Assembly: GCA_016720805.1 (NCBI GenBank) | Contig: JADKJZ010000003.1 | Coordinates: 62,001-126,000 of the forward strand | Length of the DNA: 64,000 nucleotides | DNA from: Gemmatimonadota bacterium | GTDB lineage: Bacteria > Gemmatimonadota > Gemmatimonadetes > Gemmatimonadales > GWC2-71-9 | Reading direction: 5' to 3' | Part shown: in pieces, positions 1 to 8,817 of the stretch | Layout of the letters: every line of letters begins with the position of its first letter | Numbering within the stretch: position 1 is the first letter of the stretch | Program-made: the position numbers and the translations under genes | Notes under the pieces: generated by a model | What the model saw: the letters and a program-made list of their open reading frames with translations, nothing else | The model's database searches: none | What the model was told of the DNA's origin: nothing

Positions 1-2012
1 CCCCGGCCCGGTGTGCTCAATGCCGTGATCCGACCGCCGGCACCGGTGATGATACCGAGGCAGGTCGCGAGCCCCAGCCCGGTGCCCTTGCCGGCCTCCT
101 TGGTCGTGAAGAACGGTTCAAAGAGATGCTCCTGCGCCTCGGCGTCCATCCCCATGCCGGTGTCGCGTACGGTGAGCTCCACCCAGCTCCCTCCGTCTTC
201 CGACGGGAGGCGAGTGTTGGCCATGGCGATCGTGAGTGTTCCACCATCGGGCATGGCGTCGCGGCCGTTGATGGCCAGGTTCATCACGACCTGTTCCATC
301 TGACCCCGATCGATCAGCACCGGCGGGAGGTTCTCGGCGAATCGGGTTTCGATCTCGATGTTCTCCCCGATCAACCGTTCGAGCATCGGCAGCAGGCCAC
401 GAACCACCTCTGCCAGGTCGACGCGGGCGACCTTTGCGGGTTGCTGGCGGGAAAATCCGAGCAGCTGCCGCGTGAGCAGGACGGCACGCGCTCCGGCGCG
501 TTCTGCTTCCTTCAGGTCGGGCCTGGCCTCATGGTCCGGTGGCAGTGCAGCCTGGGCCAGATCGATCGACGAATTGATGACGGTGAGCAGATTGTTGAAG
601 TCGTGGGCGACCGACCCGGCGAGGCGGCCGACGCTTTCCATCTTCTGTGATTGATGGAACTGGGCTTCAAAGCGGCGCTGCGCGGTGACATCGCGCTTGA
701 TGGCGATGAAGTGCGTGACCACGCCATTCGGGTCAGACACCGGGGTGATCGTCTGCTGTTCGACATAGCGGCTCTGGTCCTTGCGGCGGTTGACGAGTTC
801 GCCGCGCCACACCTCGCCACGCAACAGCGTCCCCCACATCTCCTCATAGAACGCCGGATCTTGTGCCCCCGAGCGAAGCAGCACCCGAGGGCTGCTGCCG
901 AGGGCTTCCTCGCGAGTGTAGCCCGAGAGGGTCAGGAAGGCCGGGTTGCACCACTGGATGACGCCGTTTCGGTCGGTGATCACGACGGCGTCGGCGGCCG
1001 CATCGAGCGCGACCATCTCGAGGCGGGCGGACAGTTCCGCAGTCTTGCGCTCGGTGATATCGGTGTGGGTGCCGAGGATTCGGCGGGGCCGACCGTCGAG
1101 CCCGAGATCGATGCCCCGTCCGAGTGAATGGATCCAGATGAAATCCCCACGGGCCGTACGCTGGCGGAACTCCAACTGGAATTCGAGGCGTCGACCCGCC
1201 AGCACATCCTGAAAGTCCGCTTCGATGCGCAAACGATCGTCGGGGTGCATCCGATCCAGCCAGGCCGCTGCCGAAGCGTCGAAGTCGGCGGGATCATGGC
1301 CGAGCATGGTGACGTACTCGCGGCTGAGCACTGCGAGGCCAGTGGCTGGATCGAGGTCGAAGGTCCCCTGGCGACCGGCCGCGATGGCGAGGGCGAGCCT
1401 GGTCTTCGTCTCCGCAAGGTCCGCGAACTCCCGGTCACGCCGGACGCGGTCGCGCATCAGGAGGCCGAGCAGCATGGTGGCCAGCGGCAAGACCAGCAGC
1501 ACCGGGGTCATCATGGCGTCCCGGGCTGCGGCGCGATGGTCGGCTGGAAGCAGGGCCGTTCCGAGGAGCGTGCCGACGTTCACCGCCACCCCGAGTGCGA
1601 GGAGCTCCGGCCAGCGCAGGTCGGCGAGCTGGTCGCGACGGCGGTGATGCCAAACGATCCCGATGGCTCCGGAGGTGACGATGCTCGCCAGCCCCATCGG
1701 CAGCCCCTCACCACCGAGCGCGATCCTGCGCGCGGCCGTCATCAGCATCGCGATCACCGTCGGCACGACGCCAGCATACAATCCGGCGACGCCGAGCAGG
1801 ACGGCACGGGCGTCGAAGTGGATGCCGGGGGCCTCGTGGTATGGGAGCAACATGAGCGCGATCCCGATGCCCCCAAGCAGGAGCCCGAGCACCGCGTCCC
1901 GCCGGAGGCCGGATGCCGGGCGCAGCTTCGCTGTGACCATGTCGTAAATGGCGACCATCGCAAGCAGCAGGACGGCGTTGGCCGCGAGGGCCTTGACGGC
2001 GGGCAGGAGCAT
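1..2012 (-). CDS. PAS-domain sensor histidine kinase, 3' end outside window
   Basis: Membrane sensor kinase that should autophosphorylate on His and pass phosphate to a response regulator not in the window. Reading from the ATG at 2012 (preceded by GAGGAGCGC), the first ~175 residues form hydrophobic segments resembling the 5TM-LYT receptor domain (motif LLGVAGLYAGVVPTVIAM). Two PAS domains follow, at roughly 211-335 (ends DFIWIHSLGRG...HTDITER) and 337-447 (ends FIAIKRDVTAQRR). The H-box is SVAHDFNNLLT with the phospho-acceptor His near residue 470. The ATPase domain shows an N box (VVMNLAINGRDAM), a G1 box (DTGMGM) and KGTGLGLAT. The frame stays open to base 1, so the C-terminus, possibly a receiver domain, is missing. 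It is transcribed divergently from the phosphodiesterase gene. Confidence 0.9.
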   Translation of the reverse strand, partial: MLLPAVKALAANAVLLLAMVAIYDMVTAKLRPASGLRRDAVLGLLLGGIGIALMLLPYHEAPGIHFDARAVLLGVAGLYAGVVPTVIAMLMTAARRIALGGEGLPMGLASIVTSGAIGIVWHHRRRDQLADLRWPELLALGVAVNVGTLLGTALLPADHRAAARDAMMTPVLLVLPLATMLLGLLMRDRVRRDREFADLAETKTRLALAIAAGRQGTFDLDPATGLAVLSREYVTMLGHDPADFDASAAAWLDRMHPDDRLRIEADFQDVLAGRRLEFQLEFRQRTARGDFIWIHSLGRGIDLGLDGRPRRILGTHTDITERKTAELSARLEMVALDAAADAVVITDRNGVIQWCNPAFLTLSGYTREEALGSSPRVLLRSGAQDPAFYEEMWGTLLRGEVWRGELVNRRKDQSRYVEQQTITPVSDPNGVVTHFIAIKRDVTAQRRFEAQFHQSQKMESVGRLAGSVAHDFNNLLTVINSSIDLAQAALPPDHEARPDLKEAERAGARAVLLTRQLLGFSRQQPAKVARVDLAEVVRGLLPMLERLIGENIEIETRFAENLPPVLIDRGQMEQVVMNLAINGRDAMPDGGTLTIAMANTRLPSEDGGSWVELTVRDTGMGMDAEAQEHLFEPFFTTKEAGKGTGLGLATCLGIITGAGGRITALSTPGR

Positions 2013-2125
2013 GCGCTCCTCAGAACCGGGGGTGGAGTGATGCTACTGCGAATACTACCTCATATTCGTCAGGCCGCCAGCATTGGCGCTCTTGTTGGCG
2101 GGGCACTTTGGTGCGATCCTCCGGG

Positions 2126-3238
2126 ATGCGCTCCTACCTTGCCCCTTTGGTGCTCCTGCTGGCTGCCTGCGCGGGCGGTTCGCGCGTTGACCCCACCCCG
2201 GTGCCAGCGGCTGGGGGAGGCACGGTCCTGCTGATCTCGCTCGACGGCTTCCGCTGGGACTTCCTCGATCGGGCGGTGGCACCGAATCTCCAGGCACTGG
2301 CGCGCGGCGGCGTTCGGGCGCAGTGGATGACCCCCGCCTTTCCGTCGCTGACCTTCCCCAATCACTACACGATGGTCACCGGGCTCTACCCGGAGCACCA
2401 CGGGATCATCGCCAACAACATCCGCGACGCCGCGCTGGGGACGTTCCGGATCTCCGACACGACCGCGGTCCGCAATGCGGGGTGGTGGGGCGGCGAACCG
2501 ATCTGGCGCACGGTCCAGCGGCAGGGAAAGCATGCGGCGGCCTTCTTCTGGCCGGGTTCAGAAGCGCCGATCGGTGGCGCGATGCCATGGCGATTCATGC
2601 GGTTCAACGACGCGTTCCCGAACGCGGCCCGGGTCGACTCGGTGCTCACGTGGCTGTCGCTCCCGACGGGCGAAGCCCCGTCGGTGGTGACCCTGTATTA
2701 CAGCGACGTCGACCACGCGGGTCATGACGACGGCCCCGACGCGCCCGCAACCGATTCGGCGATCGCCCGCGTCGACTCGATGATCGGCCGCCTGATGGCC
2801 GGCCTCGCCGCGCGCAAGCTGACCGACCGGGTGAACGTCATCGTGGTCAGCGATCACGGCATGATTGCGACCTCGGCCGAGCGGGTCATCAAGCTCGACG
2901 ACTACATCTCCTTGGCCGACGTCGAGGTGGTCGACTGGTCACCCGTCGGCACCCTGATCCCGAAGCCGGGCAAGGAGGAGGCGGTCTACGCGGCGCTCTT
3001 CCGCGCACATCCGCAGCTCACGATCTACAAGAAGGGCGAAATTCCCGCGCGCCTCCACTTCAACAGCCATGCGCGGATCACGCCGCTCGTGCTGGTGGCT
3101 GATCCGGCTGGACCATCACCACGACCGCGCGCCTCGCGGCACGGCGCCCGAATGCCGGCGGTCACGGCTTCGATCCGGCGGCGCGCGAGATGGGAGCGCT
3201 CTTCGTGGCGTCGGGGCCGGCGTTTCGGCAGGGCGTGA
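2126..3238 (+). CDS. type I phosphodiesterase/nucleotide pyrophosphatase, frameshifted
   Basis: Alkaline-phosphatase-superfamily enzyme expected to hydrolyse nucleotide or phosphodiester substrates outside the cytoplasm. The start ATG gives a lipoprotein signal (LLLAACAGG). Family motifs are ISLDGFRWD (metal Asp), FPSLTFPNHY (nucleophile Thr), SDVDHAGH and VSDHGM (metal ligands). After about base 3103 the reading becomes low-complexity and Arg-rich. One frame over, homology resumes with GGHGFDPAAREM, which supplies the last metal-binding His, then ASGPAFRQG and HLLGVTPAPNDG. Restoring one G in ccggctgg near 3105-3110 joins the two frames. The product as read therefore lacks the final zinc His and its last ~80 family residues. 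Sequencing error or true inactivation cannot be told apart here. Confidence 0.85.
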   Translation: MRSYLAPLVLLLAACAGGSRVDPTPVPAAGGGTVLLISLDGFRWDFLDRAVAPNLQALARGGVRAQWMTPAFPSLTFPNHYTMVTGLYPEHHGIIANNIRDAALGTFRISDTTAVRNAGWWGGEPIWRTVQRQGKHAAAFFWPGSEAPIGGAMPWRFMRFNDAFPNAARVDSVLTWLSLPTGEAPSVVTLYYSDVDHAGHDDGPDAPATDSAIARVDSMIGRLMAGLAARKLTDRVNVIVVSDHGMIATSAERVIKLDDYISLADVEVVDWSPVGTLIPKPGKEEAVYAALFRAHPQLTIYKKGEIPARLHFNSHARITPLVLVADPAGPSPRPRASRHGARMPAVTASIRRRARWERSSWRRGRRFGRA

Positions 3239-4881
3239 CCGTCGCGCCGTTCGAGAACATTCATCTCTACAGCCTGATGGCGCACCTCCTCGGGGTCACG
3301 CCGGCGCCGAACGACGGCTCGCTCGACAGCGTGCGCACCTTGTTGCGCGGCGCGCCGGAACAAGGGGCATCGGCGGATCGGATTCGCGGTCACTTGATCA
3401 CGTTGGCCTCCGACGCATACGAAGGCCGGCAGCCCGGCACCCGTGGCGACACCCTGGCGACGCGCTACGTACAGCGTGCGATGGCGTCAGCGGGACTCTC
3501 GGCGGGCAGCGCGGATGGCACGTGGTTGCAGTCGGTGTCACTCCTTGGCGTCACACCAGGCGGGACGGTCCGTCGCTGGCAGGACAGCGCGACACGCTCG
3601 ACATTCGACGCCAGCGATCTCCTGCTCTGGACGCGTGGCTTGGATGGTCCGCGTCGACTCGACGCGGGGGACGTGGTGTTCGTGGGTCATGGCATCGTCA
3701 CCGCCGACGGACGCTGGGACGACTACAAGGGCGTCGATGTGCGCGGGAAGGTGGTGGTGCTGCTGGGGGGTGTGCCGCAGGCCGCGACGGGGGTGTCGCT
3801 CGCGCCTGGGGAACAGCAGCGCACGGCGACCGCGCGCGGTGCGTGGGCCGTGGCGATGATCGTGAATCCCGCCCAGTGGGCCCAGCTCAGCCCCGCCTTC
3901 CGCCGCGAGACCGTTCGACTCGCGGGCGACACCAGTGTGGCCGGGACACTCGAAATCCTCGTGCATCCGGATGCCGCGACACGCTTCTTCGGTGACGGCA
4001 CGGCGCTCGCCGCCGCCCGCAGCGAGGCTGCGGGGGCGAACTTCCGGCCGCGTGCATTGCCGGGCAAGGTGCTCGTCGAGTATCTGCCGCGTCGCCGGGC
4101 GGTCGTGTCGCCCAATGTCCTCGGCCTGCTCACGGGCAGCGACCCCGCACTGCGCGATGAGGCGGTGGTGGTCACGGCCCATTGGGATCACTTCGGTCGC
4201 AATCCGACGCTGACCGGCGACCAGATCTTCAACGGCGCCTTCGACAACGCGCTGGGCACGGCGAGCATGCTCGAAATGGCCCGGGTGCTCGCGGCGGGCC
4301 CGCGACCGAAGCGCAGTGTGCTCTTCATCGCCACCACCGCCGAGGAGTCCGGCCTGCTCGGCGCCACGTGGTACACGCGCCAACCGCGCTTCCCACTGGC
4401 CAAGACCGTGGCCGCGGTCAACCTCGATGCCGGCAATCCCTGGGGTCGCACCCGCGACGTCATTGTGCTCGGCGGGGCGCTGTCATCGCTCGACAGCATC
4501 TTTGGGGCGGTGGCGGCGGCACAGGGGCGACGCGTGACGCCCGATCCCTATCCGGAGCAGGGCTTCTACCGACGCTCTGATCACTTTGCCTTCGCGCGTG
4601 TCGGCATCCCCGCGATGTTCACCGCCACGGGCATGGATTTCGTCGGTCGGCCAGCCGGGTGGGGAAAGGCGTTGTTCGATCGCTACCTCGCCGGCACGTA
4701 CCACTCACCAAGTGACGAGGTTGGCGGGGACTGGGACCTCCGCGGCGGTGCCGAGGATGTTGATGCACTGGCTGAGACCGTGCGCCGCATCGCGAACGCA
4801 GCGGGTCGGCCCAGGTGGAACAATCAGCCGGAAACCGCCTCCTTCCGCGCGGCGCAGGCCGCCCAGGGCAAGACGCCATGA
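3190..4881 (+). CDS. M28 family zinc metallopeptidase joined to phosphodiesterase C-terminus
   Basis: Residues ~1-60 are the end of the phosphodiesterase whose frame breaks just upstream; meaningful reading in this frame begins near 3103, after an in-frame TGA at 3100. From ~65 onward it is an M28 aminopeptidase: IRGHLITLASDAYEGR, then zinc/catalytic residues in TAHWDHFGRN, NGAFDNALGT, TTAEESGLLG, VNLDAGNPWG and TYHSPSDE. The peptidase has no signal peptide or start of its own. With the upstream frame restored, the natural gene would be one two-domain secreted protein of about 918 residues (2126-4881). Its stop overlaps the fucosidase start (ATGA), implying one operon. A fusion of these two families is unusual; a deletion joining two genes is the alternative. 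Confidence 0.8.
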   Translation: MGALFVASGPAFRQGVTVAPFENIHLYSLMAHLLGVTPAPNDGSLDSVRTLLRGAPEQGASADRIRGHLITLASDAYEGRQPGTRGDTLATRYVQRAMASAGLSAGSADGTWLQSVSLLGVTPGGTVRRWQDSATRSTFDASDLLLWTRGLDGPRRLDAGDVVFVGHGIVTADGRWDDYKGVDVRGKVVVLLGGVPQAATGVSLAPGEQQRTATARGAWAVAMIVNPAQWAQLSPAFRRETVRLAGDTSVAGTLEILVHPDAATRFFGDGTALAAARSEAAGANFRPRALPGKVLVEYLPRRRAVVSPNVLGLLTGSDPALRDEAVVVTAHWDHFGRNPTLTGDQIFNGAFDNALGTASMLEMARVLAAGPRPKRSVLFIATTAEESGLLGATWYTRQPRFPLAKTVAAVNLDAGNPWGRTRDVIVLGGALSSLDSIFGAVAAAQGRRVTPDPYPEQGFYRRSDHFAFARVGIPAMFTATGMDFVGRPAGWGKALFDRYLAGTYHSPSDEVGGDWDLRGGAEDVDALAETVRRIANAAGRPRWNNQPETASFRAAQAAQGKTP

Positions 4882-6221
4882 CGATCGATCGCCGGCACTT
4901 CCTCGCCGCGAGTGCGGCCGCCATCCCTGCCCTGCGCGGGCTGCAGCCGCGACTCACCGTGGCACCGAGCGCCGACCGGATGGCGTGGTGGCGCGAGGCG
5001 CGCTTCGGGATGTTCCTGCACTGGGGGCTCTACTCGATCCTCGCCGGGAAGTGGAAGGACGACGATCGGTGGGCCGAGTGGATCCGGCACAACGCGAAGA
5101 TCCCGATCGACGAATACGATCAGCTGCGGGCGCGCTGGAATCCGACCGGCTTCGATCCGGACCAGTGGGCGCACATGGCGCAACGCGCCGGAATGCGCTA
5201 CGCCGTGCTCACCACCAAGCACCACGACGGCTTCTGCCTCTTCGACTCGAAGGCGACCGATTTCGACGTGATGCAGACGCCGTCGGCGCGCGACATCTGC
5301 CGCGACCTCGCCCCGGCGCTCCGGAAGCGCGGCATTCGCGTGGGGTGGTATCACTCGATCATGGACTGGCATCACCCGGACTACCTGCCGCGCCGCGATT
5401 GGGAAGCGGCGACCCGGCCGGCGTCGGAGGCGCAGTTCGCCCGCTACGTCACCTACCTGGAGACGCAGATCGACGAATTGCTGACCAACTACGGCGGCAT
5501 CGACGTGCTCTGGTTCGATGGCCAGTGGGAGGCGACCTGGACGCACCAGTTGGCGCTCGAGCTGGAGCAGCGGATTCGCCGGCGGGCGCCGCACATCGTC
5601 ATCAACGACCGGATCAACGGAAGCGGCACGCCGAAAGGCGTCCGGCTGGGTGACTTCGGCACCCCCGAGAACGAGGTGCCGGCGACGGGAACGCCCGAGC
5701 GCGATTGGGAATCGTGCATGACGATGAATGAGAACTGGGGCTACAAGGCGAAGGACCAGAACTGGAAATCGCCACAGAAGCTGGTGGAACTGCTGGTGGA
5801 GACGGCCTCGAAGGGCGGCAATCTCCTCCTCAACGTGGGCCCGATGGCGGATGGCCGGTTTCCGGCACCTGCGATCGAACGACTCGAGGCGGTTGGCGCA
5901 TGGATGGCGGTGCATTCATCGGCGATCTACGGCAGCCGGGCCTCACGCTTCGCGAAGCCGGTCGGCTTCCGTGCAACGACGCAGGCACGCCGCTGCAACC
6001 TCTTCCTGACGAGCTGGCCCAGCGGGCTGCTGCCGTTGCCGGGGCTGCGAACAATGCCGACGCGGGTGGAGCTCCTGGGAACTCCGGGCGCCGCCGTGCG
6101 GGTGGTCGAGCAGGGGGCGGGGCTCGCGCTCGAGGTCCCCGCCACGGCGCCGGCGGGGTTGCTGCCGTGCGTGGTACTGCACTTCGCCGACGACTGGCAG
6201 GTGATCACGCCGCGCGGCTGA
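4878..6221 (+). CDS. alpha-L-fucosidase (GH29), Tat-exported
   Basis: Predicted to release alpha-L-fucose from glycans in the periplasm or outside the cell. The N-terminus DRRHFLAASAAAIPAL is a twin-arginine signal. GH29 motifs follow in order: FGMFLHWGLYS near 45, YAVLTTKHHDGFCLF, GWYHSIMDWHHPDY, and IDVLWFDGQWE with the likely nucleophile Asp near 210. The C-terminal part (LLLNVGPMADGRFP, then a beta-rich tail to 447) is also typical. Length is normal for the short bacterial members. The start overlaps the peptidase stop by 4 nt (ATGA), so translation is probably coupled. A weak hairpin with a short T run follows the stop. Confidence 0.92.
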   Translation: MTIDRRHFLAASAAAIPALRGLQPRLTVAPSADRMAWWREARFGMFLHWGLYSILAGKWKDDDRWAEWIRHNAKIPIDEYDQLRARWNPTGFDPDQWAHMAQRAGMRYAVLTTKHHDGFCLFDSKATDFDVMQTPSARDICRDLAPALRKRGIRVGWYHSIMDWHHPDYLPRRDWEAATRPASEAQFARYVTYLETQIDELLTNYGGIDVLWFDGQWEATWTHQLALELEQRIRRRAPHIVINDRINGSGTPKGVRLGDFGTPENEVPATGTPERDWESCMTMNENWGYKAKDQNWKSPQKLVELLVETASKGGNLLLNVGPMADGRFPAPAIERLEAVGAWMAVHSSAIYGSRASRFAKPVGFRATTQARRCNLFLTSWPSGLLPLPGLRTMPTRVELLGTPGAAVRVVEQGAGLALEVPATAPAGLLPCVVLHFADDWQVITPRG

Positions 6222-6229
6222 GGCCCTTC

Positions 6230-6245
6230 AACCCGTCGGGTTTTT
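6230..6245 (+). terminator. possible rho-independent terminator after fucosidase gene
   Basis: AACCC (6230-6234) and GGGTT (6238-6242) form a 5-bp stem with a 3-nt loop, followed by TTT. It lies 8 nt after the fucosidase stop and before the next gene. The stem is short, so termination may be inefficient. Confidence 0.4.
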
Positions 6246-6307
6246 CGAGTAGCTTGCCAAGGTGACTGCTTGCGCGGTTCCCGCACCACCCCGTGCCTGA
6301 GGTGACG

Positions 6308-6904
6308 ATGGGATTCTCCGCCCGACCGCGCCTTCGCTTCGGCGATGGCGATGTCTACCAGCTCCGCATCGAATTGGAAGGGATCCTCCCTACGGTCTGG
6401 CGCCGCGTGGCGGTGTCGGGTCGTGCCTCGCTCCAGGAGCTGCACGGCATCATTCAGCGGGCGTTCGACCAGGACGACGAGATGTCGTTCGGCTATCGCT
6501 TCCTGGTGGATGGGGTCGAGTATCTCGACCCCGATGACGAGCCACGCCGCGGCCACGCCGCCGATGCCATCGCCCTCGAGCAGCTCGGCCTCCTTCCCGG
6601 CGCCCGCGTCGAACACGCGGTGGAGCACCACGGCGAAGGATGGCGGCACGTGGTGTCGCTGGAGCAGGTGACGCCGCGCCTCGTGGGTCAGCGCCTGCCG
6701 TCCTGCCTCGGCGCGGGACGTGCGGCGCCCCCGGAGCATTGCAGCGGGGCTCCCGAGTACCGGCGCTTGCTCGAAGCGCTGCACGATCCCCTTGACCCCC
6801 ACGCACGCGACTGGCTGCCGGAGGATTTCGATCCGGCGTACGTCGACGTGGTCGCGATCAATGCGGCGCTGGCGAAGTTGAAGCGGCATCGGCCGGCGGC
6901 GTGA
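6308..6904 (+). CDS. plasmid pRiA4b ORF-3 family protein
   Basis: Protein of the pRiA4b ORF-3-like family, a fold also seen as a passenger in IS1096-type elements; its biochemical role is not established. The family core is visible from ~20: YQLRIELEGILPTVWRRV, LQELHGIIQRAF, FGYRFLVDG, EHHGEGWRHVVSLEQV, and the C-terminal EYRRLLEALHDP with DWLPEDFDPAYVD. Length is 198 residues. The ATG at 6308 is chosen because GAGG sits 5 nt upstream; GTG at 6293 or 6302 is possible. It stands alone between a weak terminator and a heptamer-repeat hairpin. No transposase lies beside it, so transfer is not demonstrated. Confidence 0.8.
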   Translation: MGFSARPRLRFGDGDVYQLRIELEGILPTVWRRVAVSGRASLQELHGIIQRAFDQDDEMSFGYRFLVDGVEYLDPDDEPRRGHAADAIALEQLGLLPGARVEHAVEHHGEGWRHVVSLEQVTPRLVGQRLPSCLGAGRAAPPEHCSGAPEYRRLLEALHDPLDPHARDWLPEDFDPAYVDVVAINAALAKLKRHRPAA

Positions 6905-6912
6905 ACACCAGG

Positions 6913-7017
6913 GATGATGGATGATAGATGATGGATGATGGATCACCGCTTGCGGGGCCCGATCATCCTGCATTCACAGACTTCATCCATCCTCCATCCT
7001 CCATCATCCATCATCCT
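6913..7017. repeat. heptamer-repeat hairpin, GATGATG type
   Basis: The left arm has four phased 7-nt units (GATGATG, GATGATA, GATGATG, GATGATG; 6913-6940). The right arm at 6983-7017 has five units of the complementary type (TCATCCA, TCCTCCA, TCCTCCA, TCATCCA, TCATCCT). The arms can pair into a long stem. It fills most of the gap before the amidohydrolase gene. Confidence 0.85.
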
Positions 7018-7027
7018 GCGGTCTCCC

Positions 7028-8701
7028 ATGCGCCGTCTCCTCCCGCTCTGCCTCGCGTTCGTTGCCTGCTCCAAGGCGCCGTCCGTTCCCCCCACCGACC
7101 TCGTGCTGCGCAATGCGACCGTCTACACCGGCGATTCGCTGGCGCCGACGGCGACGGCGGTCGCGGTGCAGGACGGCAGGATCGTCTATGTCGGCGACGA
7201 GGCCGGGGTCGCCAAGTACATCCGCGAAGGCACCGAGACGATCGACCTCGCGGGGCGCTTCGTCTATCCGGGCTTCGTCGATGCGCACGCGCACTTCACC
7301 GGGATCGGCCAGCGTGAGCAGCGGCTGAACCTCGAAGGGACCTCGACCAAGGACGCCTTCCTCGCCAAGGTCGAGGCCGCCGTCGCCAAGGCGAAGCCGG
7401 GGGAGTGGGTCACCGGCCGCGGGTGGATCGAGACCTTCTGGACGCCGCCGGTCTTCCCGACACGGCACGATCTCGACAAGATCGCGCCGAACAATCCCGT
7501 CGTGCTGACGCGCGCCGACGGCCACGCCTCGGTGGCCAACAGCGCGGCGCTCAAGCTGGCGGGGATCACGGGCATGTCGGTCGCCCCGGCGGGTGGCGCG
7601 ATCAACCTCGACCCCGATGGCGAGCCGACGGGTATGCTGATCGACGCGGCGCAGGGGCTGCTCCGCGACCTGGTGCCCGAGCCGACCGAGGAGGAACTGG
7701 AGCGGGCGCTCGAGTTGGCGAGTGATCGCTCGGTGATGCTCGGCTGGACCGCGCTGCACGACGCGCACGGTTCGTGGCCCGAAGTGGCGCGGATGCGGAA
7801 GCTCTTCGGTGAGGGGCGGATCAAGGTCCGGCTCTACAAGACCATCAGCGGCCCGGGCGAGGCCGCCGATTCGCTCATCAAGCTCGGGCCGCTTCCCTCG
7901 GAATTCGACGACCACTTCACGCTGCGCGACATCAAGCTGGTGATGGACGGCGCGCTCGGCTCGCGCGGTGCGGCGTTGCTCGCCCCGTACACCGACGACC
8001 CCTCGACGACCGGACTGATCACCACCGACACCGTCGCCGTGCGCGACATGCTGCAGCGCGCCCTCAGGGCCGGCGTGCAGGTGGAGATCCACGCGATCGG
8101 CGACCGTGGCAATCGCCTCTCGCTCGATCTCTTCGAGGCGGCGTTCAGCGCGGTGCCTGCGACCGAGCGAAAGGTGGCAGCGCCGAGGTGGCGGATCGAG
8201 CATGCGCAGATCGTGGCGCCGTCCGACTTGCCGCGGTTCAAGTCGCTCGGGTTGATCGCCTCGATGCAGCCGTCGCACGCGATCGGCGACCTCTTCTTCG
8301 TGCCGAGCCGGATCGGCGTGGCCCGCACGTCGGGGGCGTACGCCTGGGAGTCGTTCCTGAAGATGGGCGTGCCGGTGGCGGGCGGCACCGATGCGCCGGT
8401 TGAGCGCGGCGAGCCGTTGATCGAGTTCTACGCCGCCGTGGCGCGGAAGTCCCTCGACGGGAAGGACGGTCCGGGCTGGCATCCGGAAGAGAAAGTCAGC
8501 CGCCATCAGGCACTGCGGATGTTCACCTGGTTCCCCGCGTTCGCGTCGTTCCAGGAGGATCGGTCGGGGACGATCGCCGTCGGGATGCGCGGCGACTTCA
8601 CGGTGTTCGACAAGGACATCATGACGATTCCCGAGCCCGAGATCCTCACGACGACGAATGTGCTGACGGTGGTGGGGGGGAAGGTGGTCTTCAAGAAGTA
8701 G
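7028..8701 (+). CDS. YtcJ-like metal-dependent amidohydrolase, lipoprotein
   Basis: Amidohydrolase-superfamily TIM-barrel enzyme of the YtcJ/amidohydrolase-3 group, which hydrolyses amide or related bonds; the substrate is unknown. The start at 7028 gives the lipoprotein signal MRRLLPLCLAFVACSK, so the enzyme is probably anchored outside the cytoplasmic membrane. Motifs are FVYPGFVDAHAHF (first metal pair, near 80), RADGHASVANSAAL, KLVMDGALGSRGA, EIHAIGDRGN, WRIEHAQIV, and PVAGGTDAPVE (metal Asp near 458). About 557 residues, normal for the group. An in-frame start further upstream falls inside the heptamer hairpin and was rejected because it would bury the signal peptide. Confidence 0.9.
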   Translation: MRRLLPLCLAFVACSKAPSVPPTDLVLRNATVYTGDSLAPTATAVAVQDGRIVYVGDEAGVAKYIREGTETIDLAGRFVYPGFVDAHAHFTGIGQREQRLNLEGTSTKDAFLAKVEAAVAKAKPGEWVTGRGWIETFWTPPVFPTRHDLDKIAPNNPVVLTRADGHASVANSAALKLAGITGMSVAPAGGAINLDPDGEPTGMLIDAAQGLLRDLVPEPTEEELERALELASDRSVMLGWTALHDAHGSWPEVARMRKLFGEGRIKVRLYKTISGPGEAADSLIKLGPLPSEFDDHFTLRDIKLVMDGALGSRGAALLAPYTDDPSTTGLITTDTVAVRDMLQRALRAGVQVEIHAIGDRGNRLSLDLFEAAFSAVPATERKVAAPRWRIEHAQIVAPSDLPRFKSLGLIASMQPSHAIGDLFFVPSRIGVARTSGAYAWESFLKMGVPVAGGTDAPVERGEPLIEFYAAVARKSLDGKDGPGWHPEEKVSRHQALRMFTWFPAFASFQEDRSGTIAVGMRGDFTVFDKDIMTIPEPEILTTTNVLTVVGGKVVFKK

Positions 8702-8802
8702 TCATTAGTCCTTAGACGTTAGACGTTAGACGTGACTAGCGACCAACGACCAACGACCAACGACCTACGACCTACGACCTACGACCTATGACTTACGACC
8801 TC
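8701..8802. repeat. long heptamer-repeat run (GACGTTA / CGACCTA types)
   Basis: From 8701 to about 8802 the sequence keeps a 7-nt phase for some 14 units: GTCATTA, GTCCTTA, GACGTTA twice, GACGTGA, then CGACCAA three times, CGACCTA four times, TGACTTA, CGACCTC. The unit sequence drifts while the phase is kept. An ATG at 8788 lies inside it and is not taken as a start. Confidence 0.88.
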
Positions 8803-8817
8803 CCGAGCGTGCCTGCG

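Noticed and set aside
126..2234. Long open frames on the plus strand opposite the left histidine kinase
   Set aside because: Low-complexity Arg/Ala/Gly products without motifs; the minus strand reads a complete sensor kinase.
8788..8817. Earlier ATG for the SGNH hydrolase
   Set aside because: It lies in the heptamer array and would place ten polar residues before the signal peptide.
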